Both the position numbers and the translations under genes were made by a program. Of a DNA stretch of 64,000 nt, positions 36,529 to 45,030 are shown in pieces. Origin of the DNA: Granulicatella seriolae (GTDB taxonomy: Bacteria; Bacillota; Bacilli; Lactobacillales; Aerococcaceae). The DNA lies in NCBI RefSeq assembly GCF_024543085.1, contig NZ_JANHNZ010000005.1:24749-88748 (forward strand). The letters are read 5' to 3'. Positions within the stretch are counted from its first letter, which is position 1. Each line of letters begins with the position of its first letter. Below the pieces are notes generated by a model that made no database searches, had not been told where the DNA came from, and saw only the letters and a list, made by a program, of their open reading frames with translations.

Positions 36529-37422
36529 ATGAAGACAAGTAGACTTTTCGAAATTGTATATATCCTGCTGAACAAAGAAAAAGTAACCGCAAAAGACTTG
36601 GCAGACCATTTTGAAGTGTCAACCAGAACTATATACAGAGATGTCGAAGACCTGTCAGCTAGTGGCATCCCTATATACATGACAAAAGGCAAGAATGGTG
36701 GCATAGCCTTGCTGCCGGATTATGTCCTCAACAAAACTCTACTAAGCGAAAACGACAAAACAAACATCTTATCAGCCATACAAGGTTTACATTCTCTAGA
36801 CGAGTCTTCTATGGTTGAGGTGTTTTCTAAACTCTCATCATTCTTCGGAGACACAGAGGGCTACTTTGAGATTGACTATAGCGATTGGGGTAGCCTCACC
36901 AAAAATCAATTGGATAAAGCAAAACAGGCAATCCTGCAAAATAAGCACTTATCCTTTGACTACATTTCCTCGCAAAATAAATTAAGCAAGAGGCTTGTTG
37001 AGCCTTATAAGTTATGGTTTAAAGAACGTACATGGTATTTAAAAGCCTTCTGCACTGATAAAAATGAGCTGCGACTATTCCGATTCAGCCGAATGAGACA
37101 AGTAACAATAGAAAAAGAATCCTTCATACCAAGAAAGTTGGATTTTTCTTTTCCATTTGACCAACCAAATAGCTATCCGACTATAGAAGTTGTTTTACGA
37201 GTGGAGTCAAGCATGGAATACAGAGTTTGGGATGAGTTCCAAGAAGAGGATATAGTGAAAAATGAAGATGGAAGTTTTACCATAAGAATGAAACAGATTG
37301 AAAATGATTGGCTGTACGGGTATATCCTTTCTTTTGGAGCAAGTGCCACGGTGATTGAACCGCCACGGATTCGGAGACTGATCAAAGATTCCCTAAAGAA
37401 AAGTATTGAAAACTACTTATAA
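36529..37422 (+). CDS. WYL-domain HTH transcriptional regulator (YafY/DeoR-like)
   Basis: A 297-aa regulator. The N-terminal HTH_11 domain reads RLFEIVYILLNKEKVTAKDL and STRTIYRDVEDLSASGIPIY. The WYL domain from about residue 140 includes RLVEPYKLWFKERTWYLKAF and the FRFSRM RxFR-like motif. WYL proteins sense ligands, often nucleic acid or nucleotide products. AGAGAGGTGATTCC precedes the ATG. A TGACA/TGTCA inverted repeat overlaps its -10, and a near-identical one overlaps the promoter of the ClbS-like gene, so self-control and control of that gene are likely. Confidence 0.9.
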   Translation: MKTSRLFEIVYILLNKEKVTAKDLADHFEVSTRTIYRDVEDLSASGIPIYMTKGKNGGIALLPDYVLNKTLLSENDKTNILSAIQGLHSLDESSMVEVFSKLSSFFGDTEGYFEIDYSDWGSLTKNQLDKAKQAILQNKHLSFDYISSQNKLSKRLVEPYKLWFKERTWYLKAFCTDKNELRLFRFSRMRQVTIEKESFIPRKLDFSFPFDQPNSYPTIEVVLRVESSMEYRVWDEFQEEDIVKNEDGSFTIRMKQIENDWLYGYILSFGASATVIEPPRIRRLIKDSLKKSIENYL

Positions 37423-37443
37423 TATGACAGACAGTTGTCCTAT
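37418..37443 (+). promoter_or_regulatory. Promoter and operator of the ClbS/DfsB-like gene
   Basis: TATAAT (37418-37423) overlaps the stop codon of the regulator gene and joins ATATGACA-GACAGT-TGTCCTAT, the same arrangement as at 36471-36495 with one extra spacer base. Confidence 0.6.
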
Positions 37444-37494
37444 TTGATGATGTATTATTGATTTAGAACTATCATAAAATGAGGAGGATGAGCT

Positions 37495-38031
37495 ATGGGA
37501 AGAGCAAGTTCCAAAGTAGATTTGATGACGACATCACAAGACAATTTTGAAAAGTTAAATACCTTGATTGGTTCAATGACGGAGAAAGAATTGACCACAC
37601 CTTTTGATTTTGCGGATGATGACAAGAAGAAGGAAGCACATTGGAGGCGTGATAAGAACTTACGAGATATCCTTATCCATCTTTATGAGTGGCATCAACT
37701 CTTATTGAAGTGGGTTTCTTCGAATCAGAAGGGTCAAGCGGCACCATTTCTTCCTGAACCATACAACTGGAGAACTTACGGGGAGATGAATATAGAATTT
37801 TGGAAAAGGCACCAAGAGACACCCCTTGAAGAGGCGACTAAGCTCTACCAAGAGTCTCATAAAAACGTTATGGAACTGGCGGAAAGCTTTACAAATCAAG
37901 AACTATTCACCAAAGACGTTTTCCCTTGGGTAGGGGGTAGTACCCTTGGCTCCTATTTCGTAAGTGCCACCGCCAGCCATTACGATTGGGCGATGAAGAA
38001 GTTGAGAGCTCATATAAAAAAGTGTAAATGA
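37495..38031 (+). CDS. ClbS/DfsB family four-helix protein
   Basis: A 178-aa DinB-like four-helix protein of the ClbS/DfsB family (ClbS protects against colibactin by hydrolysing it; most relatives are of unknown function). Characteristic segments are LRDILIHLYEWHQLLLKWV, PFLPEPYNWRTYGEMN and the C-terminal SATASHYDWAMKKLRAH. GAGGAGG lies eight bases before the ATG. It is controlled by its own promoter with the WYL operator (inference). Confidence 0.85.
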   Translation: MGRASSKVDLMTTSQDNFEKLNTLIGSMTEKELTTPFDFADDDKKKEAHWRRDKNLRDILIHLYEWHQLLLKWVSSNQKGQAAPFLPEPYNWRTYGEMNIEFWKRHQETPLEEATKLYQESHKNVMELAESFTNQELFTKDVFPWVGGSTLGSYFVSATASHYDWAMKKLRAHIKKCK

Positions 38032-38151
38032 TACAATTATTTGTTACTATATAGATGAGTTTTTGATTCAAAAAGGTACTATTTGTGAACATATGTTAAT
38101 CTCGGTAAAGGAAGAAGTCATAAATAAGTCTAGAATAGGGAGTCGATAACA

Positions 38152-38739
38152 TTGCAATCTATTGAAACCATAACAAAAGAAATCATGGCAGATCCTATGA
38201 ACGCCGACTACACCAAGCGGAATATTCCACCTTTATTTAAGGCTAGTCCAGAGGCAAGAATAGTTATCATAGGGCAAGCACCGGGTCGTAAAGCTGAAGA
38301 GTCCCGTCTTTTTTGGAATGATATCAGTGGGGATCGTCTACGGGCATGGATGGATGTATCGCGTGACGTGTTTTATGACTCCAACCTGATTGCTCAATTG
38401 CCGATGGACTTCTATTTTCCGGGCAAAGGTAAATCTGGAGACCTCCCACCACGCAAGGACTTTGCACCTAAATGGCATCCTTTACTTTTGGAAGCGATGC
38501 CCCAAGTCCAAACCATCCTCCTCGTTGGTAGCTATGCTCAAAAATACTATCTAGGCAAGTCAAGACAGGCAAATCTTACTGAAACAGTAAGGGGTTTTGA
38601 GACCTATTTACCAAAATATTTCCCCCTAGTTCATCCATCACCCTTAAACCTAAGATGGATTAAAAAGAATCCGTGGTTCGAAGAGGATGTCGTTCCTGTT
38701 CTAAAAAACCTTGTTGCTAAAGAAATCTTTGAGAAGTAG
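38152..38739 (+). CDS. Uracil-DNA glycosylase superfamily protein
   Basis: A 195-aa protein with the UDG-superfamily motifs VIIGQAPGRKAE near residue 37 and LVHPSPLNLRW near residue 160, and MPQVQTILLVGSYAQ in between. The Cys cluster of iron-sulphur family 4 UDGs is absent. Start TTG 38152 is set by AGGGAG nine bases upstream; there is no earlier in-frame ATG. The exact lesion specificity cannot be told from sequence. Confidence 0.85.
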   Translation: MQSIETITKEIMADPMNADYTKRNIPPLFKASPEARIVIIGQAPGRKAEESRLFWNDISGDRLRAWMDVSRDVFYDSNLIAQLPMDFYFPGKGKSGDLPPRKDFAPKWHPLLLEAMPQVQTILLVGSYAQKYYLGKSRQANLTETVRGFETYLPKYFPLVHPSPLNLRWIKKNPWFEEDVVPVLKNLVAKEIFEK

Positions 38740-38780
38740 AAGATTATTTCTAATAGAGAAAAGTGTTTAAGAAGAATGGA

Positions 38781-39037
38781 TTAAGTCTGGATAAAAAGTC
38801 CAAATTGTAACCAAATAAAAGAGTTCCCCAGAAATCTATCCGAAATAACGGTGTATAGCATAGCTGACGCACAGTGGATGTTTCGGCTTCAGCCGATTAC
38901 AACCACGTAGACAGCTAAGCCAGTGAGACCTAGGCTCACGGCGGTGCCACCGTTCCCATTTCGGATAGATTTCTGGGGAACTCTTTTATGATTTAGAATG
39001 ATTCTTATTTTATTACAAACTTCTTGCCCAGCCTTAA
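38781..39037. repeat. Composite palindromic element, copy 7 (forward core)
   Basis: Ends TTAAGTCTGGATAAAAAGTCC and AACTTCTTGCCCAGCCTTAA, arms AGTTCCCCAGAAATCTATCCG with complement, and a forward core. It lies between convergent genes. Confidence 0.87.
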
Positions 39038-39056
39038 CAGTATCCTAATCAATAGA

Positions 39057-39098
39057 ATAAGCTAGCTTTGACGTTTTACAATTCAAAGCTAGCTTATT
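39057..39098. terminator. Bidirectional terminator between UDG-like and amidase genes
   Basis: A perfect 16-bp inverted repeat AATAAGCTAGCTTTGA (39057-39072) / TCAAAGCTAGCTTATT (39083-39098) between convergent genes. Confidence 0.88.
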
Positions 39099-39139
39099 TT
39101 CTATTATTTAAAAACTGTAACTCTTAGAATGGACAATAG

Positions 39140-40642
39140 TTATTCCTTTGCCCATCTATTAAGAATCAAGTCATGGTCCTCAAAATCTTGCGCTAATGCC
39201 AACAACAAATCTTCCCGCCCTTTGGCTGCCATGAATTGCACACCTAAAGGCAGTCCGTCCTCTGTGAAGTAGACCGGCAAGGAAATAGCGGGTTGCCCCG
39301 TGATGTTAGCCAATTGAGTGAAGGGTGTCAGCGCCAAACTTTTTTCAAACATACGCCAGATGAGGTTTTGCCCTTGGGCAACCGTCAAGTCTGCCATGCC
39401 CTTTAATTCCTCTTCCAAATCAGGTGTCAAGCCCAGCTGACCATGAAGTGGCGCCACATCAGCCGTGGTCGGCGTTAAATACAAATCATAGACCTCGTGA
39501 AACTTAGCCATTTTAGCGCTGTAATAATCCCAGTCTTGTAGAATCTTGGTATAATCCTTAGCCAAAATCTCTTGCCCAGCCTGATAGATAGCCCAGGTCA
39601 TGAGCTCCATATCGTCAGGTGTCAAGTCGCGACCTAGCCCTTGAGCAATCTCGTCGAACATGGCCGCCGTTTCTACGCTATTCATCACATAGTAACCCTT
39701 CATGAGGTCGTAGCCGTCAATAGCAGGTTCAACTTTTTCAACACTATGCCCCAAATGCTCCAAAAATTCAATAGTCCAACGCAAGGCAGCTTTAGCCTCA
39801 TCCGACACCAAACTACCCACTGGCGACTGGTCACTATAAGCAATCCGCAAAGGCCTGTCAATCCTAGCGTGCAAGGCTTCATGACTAAGCAAAGGCATGA
39901 TAAAAGGGCTCTCCATCTGCTGTACCTGCAGCGCTTCAAGTAGATTCCTAGTGTCCCTAACCGAAGTCGTCAAGGCAAAATTAACTGAAGCCCCCTGCCA
40001 ACCACGAAAAGAACTAGGCCCAACCGGAATCTTGCCACGACTAGGCTTTAACCCAATCAAACTGGTAAATGATGCCGGAATCCGAATCGAGCCACCGCCA
40101 TCACTGGCTGCTGCAATTGGCACCATCCCACTTGAAACAGCTGCCGCAGCACCACCACTTGAGCCACCTGCATTGCATTTGAGCCTAAAAGGATTGCTGA
40201 CTGGACCGAAAATAGCAGCATCACTAATATTTTTAAAACCAAACTCAGGAACGTTGGTGCGTCCAATAATAATAAAACCAGCTGCCTCTAAGGCTCTAAC
40301 AAAATAATCACTGCTTGCAGAAGTAGACTTGGTAAACAATTTTGATCCGCCTGAAGAAACCACTCCAGCTTGGTTTTGGCCTAAATCCTTTAATAACAAG
40401 GGTACACCACCAAAAGGCAAGCCTGTAAAGTCACGTGTTTTTGCTTCTTGTATGGCTTTTTCTTCCTGTAGACTTACCACAGCATTCAGTGGTTTATTAA
40501 AGAATTTGATTCGTTTGATGCACTCTTCCACTGCTTGCAAAGGCGTCGTGTCCCCACTAGCAATCTTTTGCGCCAAATCCGTAGCGTCATCCCAAGAAGG
40601 ACGAGCACGAATGCCGCCTTCTTCAATGCTGTTTTTTGTCAT
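39140..40642 (-). CDS. Amidase signature family hydrolase
   Basis: A 500-aa amidase with the Ser-cisSer-Lys triad: Lys in VPLLLKDLGQ near residue 86, and the Gly/Ser-rich signature GGSSGGAAAAVSSGMVPIA near residues 160-178 followed by GGGSIRIPASF. The length and N-terminal helical segment are normal for stand-alone amidases. It is not GatA: no GatB or GatC is nearby, and the architecture resembles 6-aminohexanoate-cyclic-dimer-hydrolase-like amidases. The substrate is unknown. It lies last in a minus-strand three-gene operon, six bases after a 59-aa gene, with AAAGGATGG upstream of the ATG. Confidence 0.93.
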   Translation of the reverse strand: MTKNSIEEGGIRARPSWDDATDLAQKIASGDTTPLQAVEECIKRIKFFNKPLNAVVSLQEEKAIQEAKTRDFTGLPFGGVPLLLKDLGQNQAGVVSSGGSKLFTKSTSASSDYFVRALEAAGFIIIGRTNVPEFGFKNISDAAIFGPVSNPFRLKCNAGGSSGGAAAAVSSGMVPIAAASDGGGSIRIPASFTSLIGLKPSRGKIPVGPSSFRGWQGASVNFALTTSVRDTRNLLEALQVQQMESPFIMPLLSHEALHARIDRPLRIAYSDQSPVGSLVSDEAKAALRWTIEFLEHLGHSVEKVEPAIDGYDLMKGYYVMNSVETAAMFDEIAQGLGRDLTPDDMELMTWAIYQAGQEILAKDYTKILQDWDYYSAKMAKFHEVYDLYLTPTTADVAPLHGQLGLTPDLEEELKGMADLTVAQGQNLIWRMFEKSLALTPFTQLANITGQPAISLPVYFTEDGLPLGVQFMAAKGREDLLLALAQDFEDHDLILNRWAKE

Positions 40643-40648
40643 TTGTCA

Positions 40649-40828
40649 TTACCATCCTTTCGGGCTCCACAAACGCCCATCTAATTCACCTTGACTCTGC
40701 TCAATTCGTTTAAACTGCTCCTCGATTAAGGCTAAAGCAGCACTTAAATAGGCACGTTCCAAGTAGTCCTGGCTCTCACTCATCCAGCCACGCAACTCTT
40801 GCGCCATCCATTCCTGATTCATATCCAT
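40649..40828 (-). CDS. Small acidic protein (59 aa) between reductase and amidase
   Basis: A complete 59-aa ORF, MDMNQEWMAQELRGWMSESQ... ending LWSPKGW, with four Trp and an amphipathic helical centre (YLERAYLSAALALIEEQFKR). Minus-strand GAGAGGAG lies 11 bases before the ATG, and the gene is spaced five and six bases from its neighbours, so it is almost certainly translated. I do not recognise a family. Its position suggests a partner or regulator of the amidase or the reductase. Confidence 0.7.
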   Translation of the reverse strand: MDMNQEWMAQELRGWMSESQDYLERAYLSAALALIEEQFKRIEQSQGELDGRLWSPKGW

Positions 40829-40833
40829 AGGTA

Positions 40834-41523
40834 CTAAAACTCCTCTCGCAAGTTGTCCACTAACTCCCGCAACTCCACTCGCTCATCCTGCAAGTCAGCC
40901 ATCCAAGTCGCCAACTGCAACCATTTTTCCTTGGAAATGGTGCTGTTTTGTGAAGTTGCCAATCGCTCTGCCTCTTCTATAAACCACTTCTCCTTGCTGT
41001 GAAACTGGTCAAAGCTTTCTTGACTCAAATAGCGCTGATAATCAATTGCCAAGCCCTGTTTCTCCTGCTCGGTCATATAGTCAAACTGATGAATAGCAAG
41101 CGGTGGTAAAAATCTCCAACCTTGCTTATGAGCCAGCGCTTGAAATGGCCGCAACAACTCAGAAATACTATAGACTTCTCGTCCGCCAATTTGAAAATGA
41201 CTAGCAGGCAAGCCCAGCGTCAGCACAATGCCAAACTCCTTATTGGCTAAGCTTCCTGACAAATCCAGAACTTGGTCCATCCACAATTTTAAGGAGCCAG
41301 GGCAAGAATACCAGTAGAGCGGAAACTGGAAGATGATGCGATCAGCTTGCCGTAAAAAGTCCAACTCCACTTCTTTATCAAAAAACCTATCTAAGGGACC
41401 ACCCACTAATCGGTCCAAGTGCCGTACAGTAAGACTTTTCCGCCCCTTACCACAAGCCAAAAGAAACTGCTGCGAAGCAGACTCGTCAATCGAAGGGTGA
41501 CTAATAATAACTAAAGTTCTCAT
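40834..41523 (-). CDS. NAD(P)H dehydrogenase/flavodoxin-like oxidoreductase (KefF/MdaB family)
   Basis: A 229-aa flavodoxin-fold protein. The start MRTLVIISHPSIDESASQQF is the FMN-phosphate loop region; FQFPLYWYSCPGSLKLWMDQ is the conserved quinone-reductase motif of the family, followed by GIVLTLGLPASHFQ. It probably reduces quinones or similar electrophiles with NAD(P)H. ATG 41523 is chosen over 41541 because AAAGGAGC lies six bases upstream. It heads the operon with the 59-aa gene and the amidase. Confidence 0.9.
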   Translation of the reverse strand: MRTLVIISHPSIDESASQQFLLACGKGRKSLTVRHLDRLVGGPLDRFFDKEVELDFLRQADRIIFQFPLYWYSCPGSLKLWMDQVLDLSGSLANKEFGIVLTLGLPASHFQIGGREVYSISELLRPFQALAHKQGWRFLPPLAIHQFDYMTEQEKQGLAIDYQRYLSQESFDQFHSKEKWFIEEAERLATSQNSTISKEKWLQLATWMADLQDERVELRELVDNLREEF

Positions 41524-41619
41524 AAGCGCTCCTTTGTGCAAAATTCATATTCAGTCTATTTCATTTTAAGTCACATGTGAATACCTGTAAAGAATAGTGG
41601 CACAAACTTCATGATTTCT

Positions 41620-41869
41620 TAGTGTTGGGCAGAAAGTCCATATTATAGGAAAACAAAGAGTCTCCAGATAAGGGGTTAGAAATAACGGTGTAAAGCATAG
41701 CTGATGCACAGTGGATGTTTTGGCTTTAGCCGATTACAGCCACGTAGGCAGCTAAGGCGTGAGACCAAGGCTCACGGCGGTGCCACCGTTTTTATTTCTA
41801 ACCCCTTATCTGGAGACTCTTTTATGCGTTAGAAAGTAACTTTATCCCTGATGAGTTTTTTGCCATTTA
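41620..41869. repeat. Composite palindromic element, copy 8 (different arms)
   Basis: Outer end TAGTGTTGGGCAGAAAGTCC and forward core as in other copies, but the arms read TCTCCAGATAAGGGGTTAG with an exact complement at the right (CTAACCCCTTATCTGGAGA). This copy lies between divergent genes. Confidence 0.87.
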
Positions 41870-41877
41870 ACAAGCAC

Positions 41878-41906
41878 TTGCGGCTAAAAATGAAATTTGC
41901 TATACT
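41878..41906 (+). promoter_or_regulatory. Promoter of ddl
   Basis: TTGCGG (41878-41883) and TATACT (41901-41906) with a 17-base spacer, about 50 bases before the start codon. Confidence 0.8.
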
Positions 41907-41954
41907 TACGGATAGGTAAAACGAATGTGCAGTAGCACAACTTGGAGGAATCTA

Positions 41955-43040
41955 ATGAAGATCGTCGTTATCTATGGTGGGAAAAGTGCAGAACATGATA
42001 TCTCAATCCTAACTGCCTTCTCAATCATAAAAGAAATATACTTTGACTATTATCAAGTACAACCTGTCTACATCACACGCTCAGGCCAATGGTTAAAAGG
42101 GGCACCCCTAACTGGACCACTAGCCTTCGAAGAAGCTCTGCCACTAGTAGCTAGCGACAAAGCAGCCTTTGCAACCGAACCCGGTCAAGTATCCACCGGA
42201 GTTGAGATCAAACCGTGCGACATAAAAGAAGCAGATACCGTCATTTTCCCAATCCTACATGGACCAAATGGAGAAGATGGCACCATCCAAGGACTGTTTG
42301 AAGTTTTGAACATGCCTTATGTCGGTGCTGGCGTACTAGCAAGTGCTTGCGGTATGGATAAAATTGTTAGCAAGTATCTTTTCCAACAAGCTGGCATTCC
42401 ACAATTGCCTTTCGTACCATTTTCAAAAGCAGAATGGAAACAAAATGCTGAGTTAATATACAGCCGTATCGAAGGGACACTTCTGTACCCAGTATTTGTA
42501 AAACCAGCCAATATGGGGTCTAGTGTAGGGATTTCCAAGGCGACCAACCGTGAAGAGTTAACCCAAGCCATCCAAACTGCCTTAAAATTCGACAGACGGA
42601 TTGTGGTGGAACAAGGGATAGATGCACGTGAAATTGAATGTGCCGTCCTAGGAAATGAAGATGTTAATACGTCTGTCGTCGGTGAAGTCGTGAAAACAGT
42701 CGGTTTCTATGACTACAATGAAAAATACATCAACAACACAGTAGAACTGCAAATTCCTGCTCAATTATCAGATGAAGTAGCGCAAAAAGTTCGCAAATAT
42801 GCAGCTACTGCTTTTAGAGCCATTGACGGAAGCGGCTTGAGTCGTTGCGACTTTTTCCTAACCGAAACCAACGATATTTATATCAACGAAGTCAACACTA
42901 TGCCAGGCTTCACCAAATTTAGCATGTACCCATTGTTGTGGGAAGAAACAGGGATTAGCTACAAGGATTTGGTGGAAGAATTGATTCAATTAGCCTTAAA
43001 ACGTTTTGCTGAAAAACAAGAAAATCAAGTAACCGTATAA
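41955..43040 (+). CDS. ddl: D-alanine--D-alanine ligase
   Basis: ATP-grasp enzyme making the D-Ala-D-Ala end of peptidoglycan precursors. The 361-aa protein has VIYGGKSAEHDIS, HGPNGEDGTIQGLFE, GVGISKATN-type loop residues and EVNTMPGFTKFSMYP. ATG 41955 with TTGGAGGAA upstream is chosen; the frame from 41925 starts near the transcription start. The ddl-murF pair is the standard Firmicutes order, here separated by a terminator. Confidence 0.97.
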   Translation: MKIVVIYGGKSAEHDISILTAFSIIKEIYFDYYQVQPVYITRSGQWLKGAPLTGPLAFEEALPLVASDKAAFATEPGQVSTGVEIKPCDIKEADTVIFPILHGPNGEDGTIQGLFEVLNMPYVGAGVLASACGMDKIVSKYLFQQAGIPQLPFVPFSKAEWKQNAELIYSRIEGTLLYPVFVKPANMGSSVGISKATNREELTQAIQTALKFDRRIVVEQGIDAREIECAVLGNEDVNTSVVGEVVKTVGFYDYNEKYINNTVELQIPAQLSDEVAQKVRKYAATAFRAIDGSGLSRCDFFLTETNDIYINEVNTMPGFTKFSMYPLLWEETGISYKDLVEELIQLALKRFAEKQENQVTV

Positions 43041-43046
43041 TTGGGA

Positions 43047-43090
43047 GGCAATCACAACAAGTAGCGTCACACTTGTTGTGATTGCTTTTC
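43047..43090 (+). terminator. Terminator between ddl and murF
   Basis: GCAATCACAACAAGT (43048-43062) pairs exactly with ACTTGTTGTGATTGC (43071-43085), then TTTT. It may attenuate murF, which starts 43 bases later with no clear promoter of its own. Confidence 0.88.
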
Positions 43091-43132
43091 CTAGTCTTAA
43101 GCAGAAAATATGCAACACATAAAGGAGAAAAT

Positions 43133-44527
43133 ATGACAATAGCAAGCATTACAGAAGTGGTAAAGGCTGTAAAAGCCATTGACTACCAAAGCGCACAACG
43201 ATTCGAAACAATTACCAACGTAGCCTTTGATGCCAGAAAAATTCAAGCAGGGGGACTCTTCGTACCCCTAAAAGGCAATCTTGACGGGCACGATTTTGCC
43301 CAACAAGCCCTTGATAACGGGGCTGTGGCCGTACTTTGGAGCCGCACCGACATCCAAGCACCAGACGGCCTATGCACCATCTGGGTTGACGATACCCTAC
43401 AAGCCTTTCAAGATCTAGCAAAATGGTACCTCAACAAGGTTAAGCCGACTGTTATCGGAATTACCGGTAGCTCAGGGAAAACGACCACCAAAGACATGAC
43501 CGCTGCCGTCTTGGCGACCACTTATAAGGTCTACAAAACACAAGGCAACTACAACAATGAGATTGGCTTGCCGCAAACTATTTTAGACATGCCAGCCGAT
43601 ACTGAAAAATTGGTTCTAGAAATGGGTATGAGCGAATTCGGGGAGATTGCCTTCCTAAGCAAGTTGGCCAAACCAAGTATTGCGGTTATCAGCATGATTG
43701 GCGAATCCCACATTGAAAACCTAGGCAGCCGTCAAGGAATTGCCAAAGCCAAACTAGAAATTCTAAGTGGTTTGGAAAATGGTGGGACTATTATCTACCC
43801 AAACAATGAACCGCTCCTAACTTTAGGCGTAGAGCAAGCCACAAACCCTGAAAACCTACATGAAATATCCTTTGGTACTGATAAGTCAGCCGACTTATAC
43901 GTAACCAGCAGCCAAGTATTTGCCGATCATTCTGATTTCACCTTGGCACAGGCGCCAGAACTAACCTTTACCATCCCGGTCTTAGGTGACTACAATATTC
44001 AAAACGCACTAGCAGCCATCGCCGTAGGACAAGTGTGCCAAATACCGTTTGCAGAAATGGCGAGAGGGTTAGCAGACTTTCAATTAACAGCCAACCGAAC
44101 ACAATGGGTTCCAGGAATGAAGGGTAGCCAAATCTTAAATGATGCCTACAACGCTAGCCCAACCGCTATGAAAGCTGTCTTGCAAGCTTTTAGTCAAGTT
44201 GACCTAGAAGAAGGAGGACGCCGTATTGCTGTTTTAGGCGACATCCGTGAATTAGGTATCCACTCAGCTGAACTCCATGCCAGCATAGCCGATGCCATAG
44301 ATCCAGCCGCTATCGACCAAGTCTACCTATACGGCCCAGAAATGCAAGCCTTATATAACCCCCTAGAAGCTACCTTCCCAACCCAACAATTACATTATTT
44401 CGCAGAAAACATGGATGACCTAACCCAAACTCTAAAAACAGCCATCCAAAGCCAAGACAAAATCCTAATCAAATCCTCAAACGGAACAGGATTACTAACC
44501 CTAGTAGATGCATTAAAAGCAGACTAA
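43133..44527 (+). CDS. murF: UDP-N-acetylmuramoyl-tripeptide--D-alanyl-D-alanine ligase
   Basis: Adds the D-Ala-D-Ala made by Ddl to the UDP-MurNAc-tripeptide. The 464-aa Mur ligase has GITGSSGKTTTKDM (P-loop) near residue 108, YKTQGNYNNEIGLPQTIL, a central LEMGMSEFGEI and the C-terminal LGDIRELG. ATG 43133 has AAAGGAG upstream. It is followed by a palindromic element and then cshA. Confidence 0.97.
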   Translation: MTIASITEVVKAVKAIDYQSAQRFETITNVAFDARKIQAGGLFVPLKGNLDGHDFAQQALDNGAVAVLWSRTDIQAPDGLCTIWVDDTLQAFQDLAKWYLNKVKPTVIGITGSSGKTTTKDMTAAVLATTYKVYKTQGNYNNEIGLPQTILDMPADTEKLVLEMGMSEFGEIAFLSKLAKPSIAVISMIGESHIENLGSRQGIAKAKLEILSGLENGGTIIYPNNEPLLTLGVEQATNPENLHEISFGTDKSADLYVTSSQVFADHSDFTLAQAPELTFTIPVLGDYNIQNALAAIAVGQVCQIPFAEMARGLADFQLTANRTQWVPGMKGSQILNDAYNASPTAMKAVLQAFSQVDLEEGGRRIAVLGDIRELGIHSAELHASIADAIDPAAIDQVYLYGPEMQALYNPLEATFPTQQLHYFAENMDDLTQTLKTAIQSQDKILIKSSNGTGLLTLVDALKAD

Positions 44528-44546
44528 ATCTTATTGATTCTAGTCC

Positions 44547-44735
44547 ATTCGAGTCTCTGGCTGTAGCGGTCGGAAATAACGGTGTAAAGCACATCGAGCA
44601 CACAGTAGCTGTTTTGGCTTTAGCCAAATTACAGATACGTAGCCCGGTGAGCTCTGAGACCAAGGCTCAGAGCGGTGCCACCGTTCTGATTTCCGACCGC
44701 TACAGCCAGAGACTCGAATCTATGTTAGAAAGTTT
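44547..44735. repeat. Composite palindromic element, copy 9 (arms unlike other copies)
   Basis: The arms are GAGTCTCTGGCTGTAGCGGT and GATTTCCGACCGCTACAGCC, perfectly complementary to each other but unlike copies 1-7. The core (AACGGTGTAAAGCAC ... GGTGCCACCGTT) is kept; the outer GGGCAAAAAGTCC ends are lost. Confidence 0.82.
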
Positions 44736-44809
44736 TTTCAGCAATTAACCATCAAATAAAGTAACCGCATTCATCGAAAAGCGAAAATATTTCATTTGTA
44801 ATGAAGCTC

Positions 44810-45030
44810 AATCCGTGTTATAGTAAAAAATGAGTTGAGAAGTATACAAGTTTATAGATAGAATTCTGGCTTTAGACAACCGTCAAAGCTTAAAAGAAAT
44901 TTGAGTCTGATTAGCTAGTCTGGAGCCAGTGACGTTCCAGACTTTTCTAATGGATGTTTATGAGTTTAAGGGAGAAACTCCCTTTCTTGGTACAAGAATG
45001 TACACTTCTCTACATCAGTAGGAGGAAGAA
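44810..45030 (+). promoter_or_regulatory. Promoter and structured leader of cshA
   Basis: TGTTATAGT at 44816-44824 is an extended -10. The leader of about 190 bases contains AGTCTGGA/TCCAGACT followed by TTTTCT (44917-44947) and AAGGGAG/CTCCCTT followed by TCTT (44968-44988), both terminator-like. Long structured leaders are usual for cold-induced DEAD-box helicase genes. Confidence 0.6.
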
